Below are positions 17,711 through 27,018 of a DNA stretch of 64,000 nucleotides, piece after piece. The stretch comes from an uncultured Clostridia bacterium (GTDB lineage: Bacteria > Bacillota > Clostridia > UBA1212). Position 1 is the stretch's first letter; every line of letters begins with the position of its first letter. Below the pieces are notes generated by a model, which was not told the origin of the DNA, did no database searches, and saw only the letters and a program-made list of their open reading frames with translations. The translations under genes and the position numbers were made by a program. The stretch covers positions 1-64,000 of the forward strand of contig CAMZBI010000009.1 in NCBI GenBank assembly GCA_947304585.1, given 5' to 3'.

Positions 17711-19510
17711 TTGTACGACCCTGAAAAGGAGGAAATAATGATGAATAACAAGACTGTCCGCATTTTTATCGCCGCACTGATCGCGGCACTGCTTGCTTTT
17801 GGAATGCTTTGCCCTGTGACTGTCCGGGCCGAGGAATACGATTACAAGTTCCATTACTGGTCCTTTGACGGGGACGGAAAAGACGCGTCGGGAGTTCTTG
17901 ATCTCTCCGCGGACGACCCGGAGTTTTCTGCCGGAAAGCACGGAAAGGCCCTTGACACAGAGGCCGGGGACGCCATGAGATCCGCGGTTCTGTCCGAAAA
18001 GACCACTGCGGGTTACACAATGGGAGCTTGGTTCAAACTGGGCAGCGACGCCGCCGAGTGGAACATTATCATGTCGAAGGGCAACACCTCGGACGCCCAG
18101 CGGGACCGCATCCAGATCCACATTGGCCATGCTTCCGAAGCAAAGGGCGGCGGAGTTCTTCTCCAGTATTCACCGGCCACCGCTGCAGAGCTTTCAAACG
18201 AGCCCGACGGCAAGTTCATCCCCTACGACACCTGGACCCAGATCACGGTCACGTATAACCTTGAGAAGGTACGCATGTACGTTAACGGCGAGCTTTTTGC
18301 CGAGAGAGAGGTGAACTATCCCCTGACGGAGACAAGGGGAAACTTTAACAGGCTGACCGTCGGCGCTCTCAACCACGACGGAAAGACCTTCAAATTCTGC
18401 GGCCTCATTGACGATGCGTTTTACGCCAATTTCGCCATGAAGGAGGAGGACGTAAAAGCCGCCTACGACAGCCCTGAGACCCTCAAAGCCATTGCCGAGG
18501 GGACAAAAAAGATCACCCCCGACGTAAAGGAAGCCCCCGAGACGGAAGCGCCTTCGGAGAGCACCGCTTTGCCGGAGAACCCGGATGCGGAACTTCCCGC
18601 AGGCCCTGTATATTACTGGACTTTTGACGGCACCACCAGGGACATTTCCCACCGTGAAATGGATATAGACTCGGACGGCATGAACGCAGGGTTTGCGGAG
18701 GGAAAGGTTGGCAAGGGGATCATTCTGGAAGACCCGATCGCCGGCGACATGCTGCCCGAAGATATCGATCTCACCTATTTTACCGTTGCCTTCTGGGTCA
18801 AGTGGGAGGAAAACGACAACGGCAGCTATACCGCACCATTTGCCATTGCCGGCAAGGAGACCAACCACCACTTCGAGCTCTATTTCAGGGTCAATGAGGA
18901 CGCCGGCGGACTGTCCTTTTACGGAACCGGCAACCAGTGGAATCTGGAGAATCTGGCGATCGTTGAAAGAGGGTCTTACAACCACATTGCGGCGGTGAAC
19001 GGGCCGGATGGTTTCAGCCTGTACCTCAACGGCGAGCCGGTCTACGGCTCCGCCAATACCATTCAGATGCCGGGCCTGGGCAGCACCGAGGACTTCATTT
19101 CGCTGGGCGGTCTCAACGATCTGTCCCTTAAGTGCATGGGCGAATACGACGAGCTTCTCGTCGCAGGTTTTGCCGCAAGCGACAGTTTCATAGAAAAACT
19201 CTACAGCGATCCCGCAGGGGCAAGAGCGGACATCGTGAAGGCCGTAGAGGCAAACTACCCCGAGGACTACACACCTCCGACGGCAACTCCCGAGCCTACT
19301 GCGACTCCCGAGCCCACCGACACCCCCGAGGCCACGGAAACACCCGAACCTGCGGCAACGCCGGACGATCCGGAACCCACCGCAACTCCCGAACCCACAC
19401 CCGAACCCGAGAAGAATGGCTGCGGAAGCGTTGCAACGGGAGGCGCCGCGATGGCTGCGGCAGTTTTCGGAGCTGTGATGTTTTTCTCTAAAAAAAGGAA
19501 AGAACACTGA
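17711..19510 (+). CDS. Secreted two-LamG-domain protein with T/P/E-rich linker and C-terminal GCGS-TM-basic anchor
   Basis: Signal peptide; YWSFDGDGKDASG / YYWTFDGTTRDISH repeats; PTATPEPTATPEPTD linker; NGCGSVATGGAAMAAAVFGAVMFFSKKRKEH end. Start likely at 17738 or 17741 rather than 17711. Confidence 0.8.
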   Translation: MYDPEKEEIMMNNKTVRIFIAALIAALLAFGMLCPVTVRAEEYDYKFHYWSFDGDGKDASGVLDLSADDPEFSAGKHGKALDTEAGDAMRSAVLSEKTTAGYTMGAWFKLGSDAAEWNIIMSKGNTSDAQRDRIQIHIGHASEAKGGGVLLQYSPATAAELSNEPDGKFIPYDTWTQITVTYNLEKVRMYVNGELFAEREVNYPLTETRGNFNRLTVGALNHDGKTFKFCGLIDDAFYANFAMKEEDVKAAYDSPETLKAIAEGTKKITPDVKEAPETEAPSESTALPENPDAELPAGPVYYWTFDGTTRDISHREMDIDSDGMNAGFAEGKVGKGIILEDPIAGDMLPEDIDLTYFTVAFWVKWEENDNGSYTAPFAIAGKETNHHFELYFRVNEDAGGLSFYGTGNQWNLENLAIVERGSYNHIAAVNGPDGFSLYLNGEPVYGSANTIQMPGLGSTEDFISLGGLNDLSLKCMGEYDELLVAGFAASDSFIEKLYSDPAGARADIVKAVEANYPEDYTPPTATPEPTATPEPTDTPEATETPEPAATPDDPEPTATPEPTPEPEKNGCGSVATGGAAMAAAVFGAVMFFSKKRKEH

Positions 19511-19542
19511 CCCGGCAAGCCCGGATAAAACGGAGAACAACA

Positions 19543-22500
19543 ATGGAGCGTTTTTCTAAAAGAGTATTTGCAATAACGGTGGCCGTCCTGGCAGTTCTTG
19601 CCGTCATGACGGCGGGGGCAATTGTGTCCTACGCCAAGAGCATGGCGGATGCTGAGCGTCTGAGTTCCATGCAGACCGAGTCGCCGATGGACAAAAAGCC
19701 GGTGACCGTGACCGTTGCGAAGGGCACCAACGAAGCGGCGGGGGCCGGCTCCTCCTGCGGATACCGTCTGGCCCTCGACGGGGACGACTGGTCCCTTTCA
19801 AACTCCAAGACCGACTGGAAAAACGCATACACCGTGACCGTGCCCTCGAGCCTCAGCACCGCTCTTTTCAAGATCGGAAAGCTCGAAGATCCGACGGTTG
19901 GCAGGAACGACGCCAAGGCCAAAGAGCTTGGCACCCGCACCTGGTATTTCCGCAAGGTTTTCACCTACAGCGGCAGCGGCGCCAACGTCTGGCTCTGCTT
20001 TGACGGAGTGGCGGACCGCATGGAGGTCTACGTGAACGGCACGAAGGTCGGCTCCCACCAGGGCATGTTCGGAGGCCCGTACATCGATATATCGAATCTC
20101 ATAAAAAAAGGTGAAAACGAGCTGGTGGTCCAGCTGAAGCCGGTGATAGATTACACCAGGACCGTCGTCTTCAACTGCTCCTACGCCTGGCACTACGCTG
20201 ACCTTCCGCCGATAGGCATCTGGAATTCCGTCAGGATCGAGGACAGGTCAACCACCGAACTCGATCATCCCTTCATCACCACGGTCTCCCACGAGAAGGG
20301 AACCATGGACATGTCCATTGACATTGGCGGCACCGGCGCATCAAAGGGCGGAACTGTGTACTGCTCCGTCTCGCCGAAGAACTTTACCGGGGACTCCTAC
20401 TCGTTCCGCTATAAGATCCCCGCCGGAGAGACCAATGCAAGGCTCCGCTTCGATCTTCCCACATTCAAACTCTGGTGGCCCAACGGCTACGGCGAGCAGA
20501 ATCTTTACACGCTGGAGACACTGTTTGTCGATTCTGAAGGGGGACGCTCCTACGCAAGTTCAGACTTTGGCGTCAGGACCCTGAAACTTACCTCGGGACC
20601 CCGGAGGGAAGCCGCCAATATGTACAACCGCACGGCGGTGATCAACGGAAAGACAGTATTTCTCAAAGGCGCCAACTGGTGCACCATTGACGCCACAATG
20701 AACTTCAGCCGTGAGGACTACGACAGGATCCTCTGCAGAGCCTACGACCAGGGACTCAACGTTTTCCGCTCCTGGGGCGGCGGCATGGTGGAGACGGAAA
20801 ATTTCTACGACCTCTGCGACTGGTACGGAATAATGGTCTACCAGGAATGGCCCTGCTGCTGGGACAGCCAGAAGACCCAGCCCAAGGAGGTCCTGTACGA
20901 GACAGTGACCCTTAACACCAAGCGCATCAGGAACAGAGCCAGCCTCCTTGTCTACGGCGGCGGCAACGAGGGCGAGGCTCCTTCGAACGACGCGGTCATG
21001 AACATGATCGGAACCCTCACCTACAAATACGACGGAACCAGGGACTTCTGGAGGCAGGACGGAGGCGTTGGCGCCAACGGCATCGCCCACAACCACATTC
21101 ACTGGGGCGGCGAGGATCCGGAAAACTACGCCAAGATCTACTACGACTTTACCAGCAACCTCCACGAGTACGGGCTGGACGCGATGATGAACATGGATTC
21201 CATTGCCAAATACGCCACGAAAGAGGAGATGGAGCAGTGGCCGATAGACCCTGAGGGGACCGTCGCATATCACACCGCCACCTTCAACGGAATGAAGGGC
21301 TGGACCCAGACTCCCTACGGCTACGACGTCGACACGTTCATCCACTATGCGTCCCAGTTTGTGGAGGTGGACAGTCTGGAGAGCCTTGTGAAGGGCAGCC
21401 AGATCGCCCAGACCATGGCGGACTATTTCTCGGCCTTCAACTCCCGGGTCAACTTCCCGGTGCAGTCAATGGTTATGTACTATAAGTTCAACGACGTCTA
21501 CCCCGGCGCATCCTGGTCGGTGGTGGACTACTACGGCTCGCCAAAGATGGCCTACTGGTTCCTGCAGGACGCCTATGCGCCTCTCACCGCCGGTCTCAAG
21601 GCCGACCGCTACGACACCTACAACAAATCTGACAAGTCGATAGACTTCCCTGTGGTGGTGCTGGACGATGCGGATGCATTAAGCGGCTCCGAGTGGGAAG
21701 TGGTTGTAAAGGCCTACAACAGTTCCCTTAAGGTTGTGAAAGAGGAGAGGTACAAGAGCAACGGCTCCGTGGAAATGACCAAAGAAGCGGGCAGGTTCAC
21801 CCTCACCGAAGAGCAGACAGATTCGGCGCCCCTCTTTCTGGTCACGTCCCTTTACAAGGACGGCTCCTTTGTCGCCCGCAACTATATGTTTATGAACTCC
21901 GGCAAGGACCCGGGCTGCCTTTTCGCGATCCCCGCCGCTGACGTGGACTGCACCGTAAACGGCTCAGGAGTCACGCTCAAAAACAACAGCGACGTACCGG
22001 CCATTGGCGTGTATCTCGTCTCAAACGAGGGCACCGACATATTCAGACCCTCCGACAACTACATCTGGCTGGAACCCGGCGAGACCTATACCGTGGAGAT
22101 CAAAGCGGGCACTTTTGCCTCTCTTGAGGGCTTCAACACCCTTGTGAAGGACGGAAACCTTAAGACTCCGGGAACGCCCAAAAACCTCAAAGCAGTTGCC
22201 AACAGCTACGACAGGATCACCCTGACCTGGGATAAACCTTCAGACGGGTCGAATATCCGCTACTACGAGCTTTATATAGACGATGAATTTCGCTGCAATA
22301 TCAAGGGAAGCGCCGCTTCCTTCACCGTGACAGACCTGAAAGAGGTGACCGAATACGGCCTCCGGCTCGTGGCTGTGAGCACCTCCGGCGCCTCCTCGGA
22401 AACCACCAAGACCGTAAAATGCAGGACCCTCAATGACGAGAACCCGCCCTACGCCGTGAGCCTTGAGATGAAGGGCACGGACACTTCGATCGTGACTTTC

Positions 22501-23673
22501 AACAAAAAAGTGGACCGGGAATCCGCATCAAATCCGGATTACTACGTTCTGAACCTTGGAGGCAGGGTGATCAGCGCCTCACTGAGCGCAGACGGCTACA
22601 GCGTGGAACTGAAACTGGAGGGCCTTGAGGAGGGACTTTCGGGCAGGACACTCACCGTGTTTGGCGTAAAAGACACCTCTGCCAAGGGCAACCGGGCCAC
22701 CAGAAGCTGCTTCAAACTGGACAACAGGCTGGCGGGCCACTGGTCCTTTGACGACAAGAGCAAGACCCTTCACGACGCCTCCAACTTCCACACCAAGGAC
22801 GGAACCGCCGACGGTGCAAAGTACGTTGAGGGCAGGACCGGCAGCGCCATAAGACCCGACAAGAACGACATAGTTCTCACCGAAACGAGCCTGACCCTGA
22901 GAGACACGGTCTACTCTTTCTGGTTCAAGGGCGGCAGCGACTTCGCAGGCTTCAAAATACTGTTGGCCAAGGGAGACAAGATCGCCGGACACTTCGAGAT
23001 CTACGCCAACGAGGGCGAACTCAAACTCTTCTGCCCCGAGCTCTGCGACAGCTCCTTTGGCGTCAACATCAAAAAATACGCCGGAACCTGGACCCACTTC
23101 TGCTTCACGAGCAACGGCTCCGAGGTGGTCTGCTGGGTGAACGGCGAGAAGGCCGGCAGTGTAAAGATCAAAAACGATATCTCTCTGAGGACTTTTGAAC
23201 TGGTGCTGGGCTCTCTCCCGGGCGCGCAGTTCAAGGCGGACGGCGATTTTGACGATTTCGTGATCGTGGAGACAAAGAATGCGGAGGCCGTGGTGAAGCA
23301 GCTCTACGAGGGCACCTACATGACGGAAATTTCCTTCGAAAAGGCCCACTTCCGGGTGAAGCCCGAGACCGAGACAAAGCTCACCGTAAACTACAAAAAC
23401 GTCGACACCAACGTGGCCCTGATCTGGTCCAGCTCCGACGAATCCGTGGCAACCGTTGACCAGAGCGGCAAGGTCACCGCCGTTTCCGAAGGCGAGGCCC
23501 TAATCACCGTCGCGACGATGAGCGGAAAGTACATCGACCGCTGCGTGGTGGAGGTTGGTGATTTCACGGACGAACCTGCCGGCTGCGCCAAAGGCTGCGG
23601 CAGCTCCGCCGCCTTCGTGCTGGCGATCCCTGCTCTTGCTGCCTGCTGCATACTGCTGAAGAAAAAGCGCTGA
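19543..23673 (+). CDS. Large secreted glycoside hydrolase family 2-like protein (exo-beta-glycosidase) with FN3, LamG, Ig-like domains and C-terminal anchor
   Basis: 1376 aa; NVFRSWGGGMVETENFYDLCDWYGIMVYQEWP...; GTPKNLKAVANSYDRITLTWDKPSDG (FN3); WSFDDKSKTLHDAS (LamG); SSDESVATVDQSGKVTAVSEGEALITV (Big_2); CAKGCGSSAAFVLAIPALAACCILLKKKR. Confidence 0.85.
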   Translation: MERFSKRVFAITVAVLAVLAVMTAGAIVSYAKSMADAERLSSMQTESPMDKKPVTVTVAKGTNEAAGAGSSCGYRLALDGDDWSLSNSKTDWKNAYTVTVPSSLSTALFKIGKLEDPTVGRNDAKAKELGTRTWYFRKVFTYSGSGANVWLCFDGVADRMEVYVNGTKVGSHQGMFGGPYIDISNLIKKGENELVVQLKPVIDYTRTVVFNCSYAWHYADLPPIGIWNSVRIEDRSTTELDHPFITTVSHEKGTMDMSIDIGGTGASKGGTVYCSVSPKNFTGDSYSFRYKIPAGETNARLRFDLPTFKLWWPNGYGEQNLYTLETLFVDSEGGRSYASSDFGVRTLKLTSGPRREAANMYNRTAVINGKTVFLKGANWCTIDATMNFSREDYDRILCRAYDQGLNVFRSWGGGMVETENFYDLCDWYGIMVYQEWPCCWDSQKTQPKEVLYETVTLNTKRIRNRASLLVYGGGNEGEAPSNDAVMNMIGTLTYKYDGTRDFWRQDGGVGANGIAHNHIHWGGEDPENYAKIYYDFTSNLHEYGLDAMMNMDSIAKYATKEEMEQWPIDPEGTVAYHTATFNGMKGWTQTPYGYDVDTFIHYASQFVEVDSLESLVKGSQIAQTMADYFSAFNSRVNFPVQSMVMYYKFNDVYPGASWSVVDYYGSPKMAYWFLQDAYAPLTAGLKADRYDTYNKSDKSIDFPVVVLDDADALSGSEWEVVVKAYNSSLKVVKEERYKSNGSVEMTKEAGRFTLTEEQTDSAPLFLVTSLYKDGSFVARNYMFMNSGKDPGCLFAIPAADVDCTVNGSGVTLKNNSDVPAIGVYLVSNEGTDIFRPSDNYIWLEPGETYTVEIKAGTFASLEGFNTLVKDGNLKTPGTPKNLKAVANSYDRITLTWDKPSDGSNIRYYELYIDDEFRCNIKGSAASFTVTDLKEVTEYGLRLVAVSTSGASSETTKTVKCRTLNDENPPYAVSLEMKGTDTSIVTFNKKVDRESASNPDYYVLNLGGRVISASLSADGYSVELKLEGLEEGLSGRTLTVFGVKDTSAKGNRATRSCFKLDNRLAGHWSFDDKSKTLHDASNFHTKDGTADGAKYVEGRTGSAIRPDKNDIVLTETSLTLRDTVYSFWFKGGSDFAGFKILLAKGDKIAGHFEIYANEGELKLFCPELCDSSFGVNIKKYAGTWTHFCFTSNGSEVVCWVNGEKAGSVKIKNDISLRTFELVLGSLPGAQFKADGDFDDFVIVETKNAEAVVKQLYEGTYMTEISFEKAHFRVKPETETKLTVNYKNVDTNVALIWSSSDESVATVDQSGKVTAVSEGEALITVATMSGKYIDRCVVEVGDFTDEPAGCAKGCGSSAAFVLAIPALAACCILLKKKR

Positions 23674-23715
23674 CCCGAGACACAAGCCAATAATCATTTT
23701 CAGATAAAATAACGC

Positions 23716-23767
23716 AGGGGCTGTTAAAAAACTGGCATTTCAGCTGGTGAATTAACAGCCTCTTTTT
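23716..23767 (+). terminator. Rho-independent terminator (GGCTGTTAA...TTAACAGCC + TCTTTTT)
   Basis: 9-bp stem extended by 3 pairs, T-tract. Confidence 0.7.
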
Positions 23768-24074
23768 GTTGTCATTTCGTTCCACTTTGAGGGTACTAAA
23801 ATCTCCAAAGCAATGACCATTTTTAGGTTTTTAAACAAGCTGCGCTTGTTTAAAGTTATTATTTATATATTTTATTACGTAGCTTTTCGCCTTTCTTGGA
23901 CAGCTTCTTTGCTGACGGCTTTTTGAATGTTTCAGGTTGCAAGTCAGGCGGTGCTGTCCAAAATGAAAGTCTTTTACCAGTTTGATAATACTTGAGAAGA
24001 CGCTTTATATTAAGCCCCTGTTTATGGGTCGGAGCATTTGGTTTGTTTGAAGCAGTCCGACGCAGATATGGAGA

Positions 24075-24170
24075 AAAATCAGAAAAATGTGTAAGAATTG
24101 CCTTTAAAAGTTCAGAAAAATGTGCAAATAGTGCCTTTAAAAACCCGGAAAAATGTGTAATTGCGGCGCA
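24075..24170. repeat. About 33-bp direct tandem repeat (cagaaaaatgtgtaagaattgcctttaaaag type), 2.5-3 degenerate copies
   Basis: Three occurrences of (c)(a/g)gaaaaatgtg(t/c)aa..(t)tgcctttaaaa. Confidence 0.65.
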
Positions 24171-24187
24171 GGCAACATAAATTCGCC

Positions 24188-24293
24188 CCGCCGCAACTGT
24201 TCTCGGATCACTGTTCACTGCGCCCTAGGCGCATCACTCGTACCGGAGGTGCGCTCACTCGCGGCGCAGCCGCGCCCACTCTTAACTAATCAC
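24188..24293. repeat. Mini-hairpin/heptamer intergenic repeat cluster
   Basis: GCGCCCTAGGCGC, GCACC/GGTGC-like and GCGGCGCAGCCGC hairpins with CACT linkers; heptamers on the minus strand extend into the last codons of the 24282 CDS. Confidence 0.75.
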
Positions 24294-26807
24294 AATCTCC
24301 GCAATACTGAACTGCCCGCCCAGCGTGATCTCAAGCGTCTTCTTTCCCGTCAGGTCGATTCTCACGCAGACCCCCGAAAGCTCGGGCTGCAGGGTGTCTC
24401 CGCTTTCGTCGGTGACGGTCACTTTGACTTTCCCCGTCGCATTGAAGTAGATCGCGGCCCCGGTTCTGCCGGATGCGTCAATTGTAATTATTTGGCCGGA
24501 AAGGCCTGTGCCGACGTAGCTGACTTCCGTAAAGAGGCTGCCGTCGAAAAGAGGGGAGAGGTCTGCATTGGCGTTGCCGCTGAAGGTCACTCCATCAGGG
24601 AGGTCCATGTCGCGGGTGACTTTGAATTCGGAGATGGTTGCCCAGTTGGTCTGGGAGGCGGTGCAGCGGATCCTGACGTACCTTGCTGTGAAAACGGTGC
24701 TGTCGGAGGTGTTCCTGCCGCCAATGTCGCAAAGTTTTGTGTAGGAGGAGCCGTCGGTCGAATACTCAACAACGCCCTTCCTTATATAGTCGTCAGTGTG
24801 GCCTGAGACGCCCATGGAGATCTTAACGCCTTTGACCTCCGTGACGTTGCCAAGGTCATATGTGAAGGTACTGCCGTTTCCGGGGGCGCCGTTCGACCAG
24901 AAGAACGTGGAGCCGTTGCCGTCAACCGCATTTTCCGGCACGTAGTCAAGGTAAACGGGCATGTTGGTTGAGACGCTTGGCGACGAAACGGGAGTCTCGG
25001 ACACGCCAAGGATACCGTTCACGGACTTCCGGGCATTTTCGAGGAAGGGCACAAGCAGGTCGGGACTTACGATGGCGGTTGATGAAGTTGCTTTTTTATA
25101 GAGAGAAACGAAGGCCAGCGCGTGCTCCTCTTTCGAGGCCTCGTCTGAAGCAGCTTCGAAATGAATATACTCAATGGAGGCGTTTATGAGGTTTTCCGCC
25201 TTGTCCAGCCATTTTTTGACCTCGCTGACGAGCTGCCTGCTGCCCTTTTCCCGAAATTCAGCAAGAGCCGCTTTTGTCGATTCAAGCTTCGACAGAAGTG
25301 CATCAGCACGCTCACTGTCCCCGGGGGTAAAGGACGATATCGCTTCTTTCAAATAGAGGGACGAGGTGTTGCCGTTCATCACCGACGCCCGGCAAAGGTC
25401 CGCCAAAGCCAGAAGACCCTCGGAGCAGGCGGGGGCGAGTTTATTGGCGGCTTCCGAAAGAGAAGTCTCCTTGTCGTAGCCCGCAGGATTCCACAGAAAA
25501 TCCGAGATGGTGAGAAGGGGCAGCATGGACGCGTAGCCCTGGTTCATCGGATTGGAGACAAGGCCGTTGATCGCCTCGTCAATGTTCCCGCCAAGGCCCT
25601 CGCAGGGCCCCATGAAGAGGTTGTTCGCCATGGTGTCGTTGACGGGATAGTTCCACCAGATGAACAGCTGCCGTTCGTAGAGCTTTGTCGCCTTCCGGAG
25701 AGTTTTGTCGGTAATATTGGCGGGAATGACCCCTTCGCCTGTCCACATCACCTTCAGGTCAGCCTGGAGCAGCGGGGCGAGGTCCCGGGAGTATTTGGTG
25801 ATCATTGCGTCGCAGAACTCGGGGGAGATCATTATCAGGTCCGCGCAGCCCTCGTGGGTCTTCACAAAATCGTTCTGGAAGTCGTTGAGGAGTTTGGCGT
25901 GACCTTCCGCGTCAAGGGTGGTGATGTCGTCAAGGAGCAGTGCAAAGTCTCTGACGCCAATGTCGTACATGGATTGGCACTTGTCAAACAGTTTCTGCAG
26001 GTCTTTTTCGTAGCCTGTACCAAGCTTGATGTCAAGGCCCGGGGAGATCGCATAGATGAAGCGGACGTTGTTTTCTCTTGCGCAGTCTACCAGCTCCGTC
26101 ATCTTTGCCAATTCCTCTTCGGTGTAAAGGCTGCGCCATTCGGATCTGTGCTTGGGGTCGTCTTTTGGCGCGTAAATGTAGGCGTTCAGCTTGTATTTTC
26201 CCATGAATTTGAAGAGGTCCAGCCTGTATTCGTGGGTCCAGGCGACCCCGTAGAAACCTTCAATAACGCCCCGCAGGGGAACGGAGGGCTTGTCGGAGAT
26301 CTCTGCCGCGGCTATCTTGCCGTTTTTACGGATCTGGGCAAGGGTCGAAAGGGCGGTGTAGACGCCACGCTCACCGGAGGCTGTAAGGGTCACCGACTCT
26401 TTGGTTGAAACGAGGCTGTACTCTTCCTCGGCCATGGCGCTGTCAAGCTTTATCTCAACGGGAAGTCCGCCGGTTCCCACCTTGAACCCGAAATGGACAA
26501 ACATGTTGTCAAAACTTCTGTCGCTCGGGGTCAGAAGCGATGCGTCCGCAGCCAAGGACTCATCCTCCGAGACAACAGCCGCCAACGGCTTCGGATAGAT
26601 CGAAAATTCAAAATTATCGTCAACGTATTCCTCTCCGGGCACTTCCGTCTCCGCCGGCGGATCCACGGTTCCCGGGTCTTTTACGCAAGATGTAAACAAA
26701 AGCATGACTGCAACTCCCAGCAATATCAGTTTGAGAATGTTTCGCTTCAAAATAATCACCCCGACCGAATTATGCGAAAAAACGGACTGTTTGTCAATAC
26801 GGGACAA
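24282..26807 (-). CDS. Lipoprotein beta-N-acetylglucosaminidase (GH84-like) with C-terminal F5/8-type (CBM32-like) domain
   Basis: VPLRGVIEGFYGVAWTHEYRLDLFKFMGKYKLNAYIYAPKDDPKHRSEWRSLY and FALLLDDI (GH84 catalytic Asp pair); lipobox LLFTSC; likely start downstream at the TTG preceding KRNILKLILLG. Confidence 0.9.
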   Translation of the reverse strand: MSRIDKQSVFSHNSVGVIILKRNILKLILLGVAVMLLFTSCVKDPGTVDPPAETEVPGEEYVDDNFEFSIYPKPLAAVVSEDESLAADASLLTPSDRSFDNMFVHFGFKVGTGGLPVEIKLDSAMAEEEYSLVSTKESVTLTASGERGVYTALSTLAQIRKNGKIAAAEISDKPSVPLRGVIEGFYGVAWTHEYRLDLFKFMGKYKLNAYIYAPKDDPKHRSEWRSLYTEEELAKMTELVDCARENNVRFIYAISPGLDIKLGTGYEKDLQKLFDKCQSMYDIGVRDFALLLDDITTLDAEGHAKLLNDFQNDFVKTHEGCADLIMISPEFCDAMITKYSRDLAPLLQADLKVMWTGEGVIPANITDKTLRKATKLYERQLFIWWNYPVNDTMANNLFMGPCEGLGGNIDEAINGLVSNPMNQGYASMLPLLTISDFLWNPAGYDKETSLSEAANKLAPACSEGLLALADLCRASVMNGNTSSLYLKEAISSFTPGDSERADALLSKLESTKAALAEFREKGSRQLVSEVKKWLDKAENLINASIEYIHFEAASDEASKEEHALAFVSLYKKATSSTAIVSPDLLVPFLENARKSVNGILGVSETPVSSPSVSTNMPVYLDYVPENAVDGNGSTFFWSNGAPGNGSTFTYDLGNVTEVKGVKISMGVSGHTDDYIRKGVVEYSTDGSSYTKLCDIGGRNTSDSTVFTARYVRIRCTASQTNWATISEFKVTRDMDLPDGVTFSGNANADLSPLFDGSLFTEVSYVGTGLSGQIITIDASGRTGAAIYFNATGKVKVTVTDESGDTLQPELSGVCVRIDLTGKKTLEITLGGQFSIAEIVIS

Positions 26808-26895
26808 AGCCGGACCCCCGAAGGTTGCTTTAAGAATTACTTTAAATTTTTAAAAAGTGGAAAAGAAGAGGAAATAGTGATAGAATGGGTGCGAT

Positions 26896-26970
26896 GCGAT
26901 GCTGTGCATCGCAAGTGAACAGTGGTCAGTGAACAGTGCATAGTGATCAGTGAGCAGTTGACAGTGAACA
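26896..26970 (+). repeat. Hairpin GCGATGC-TGT-GCATCGC followed by 8 in-phase heptamers
   Basis: GTGAACA GTGGTCA GTGAACA GTGCATA GTGATCA GTGAGCA GTTGACA GTGAACA at 26915-26970. Confidence 0.85.
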
Positions 26971-27018
26971 CCGGCTGCGCGCTGCGCTAAAGCGCCAGGC
27001 TCAAAACGAAAGCGGGGG

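Noticed and set aside
18194-19543. 449-aa minus-strand ORF
   Set aside because: Antisense shadow of the LamG protein; V/G-rich codon artefact
25161-26408. 415-aa plus-strand ORF
   Set aside because: Antisense shadow of the GH84 gene
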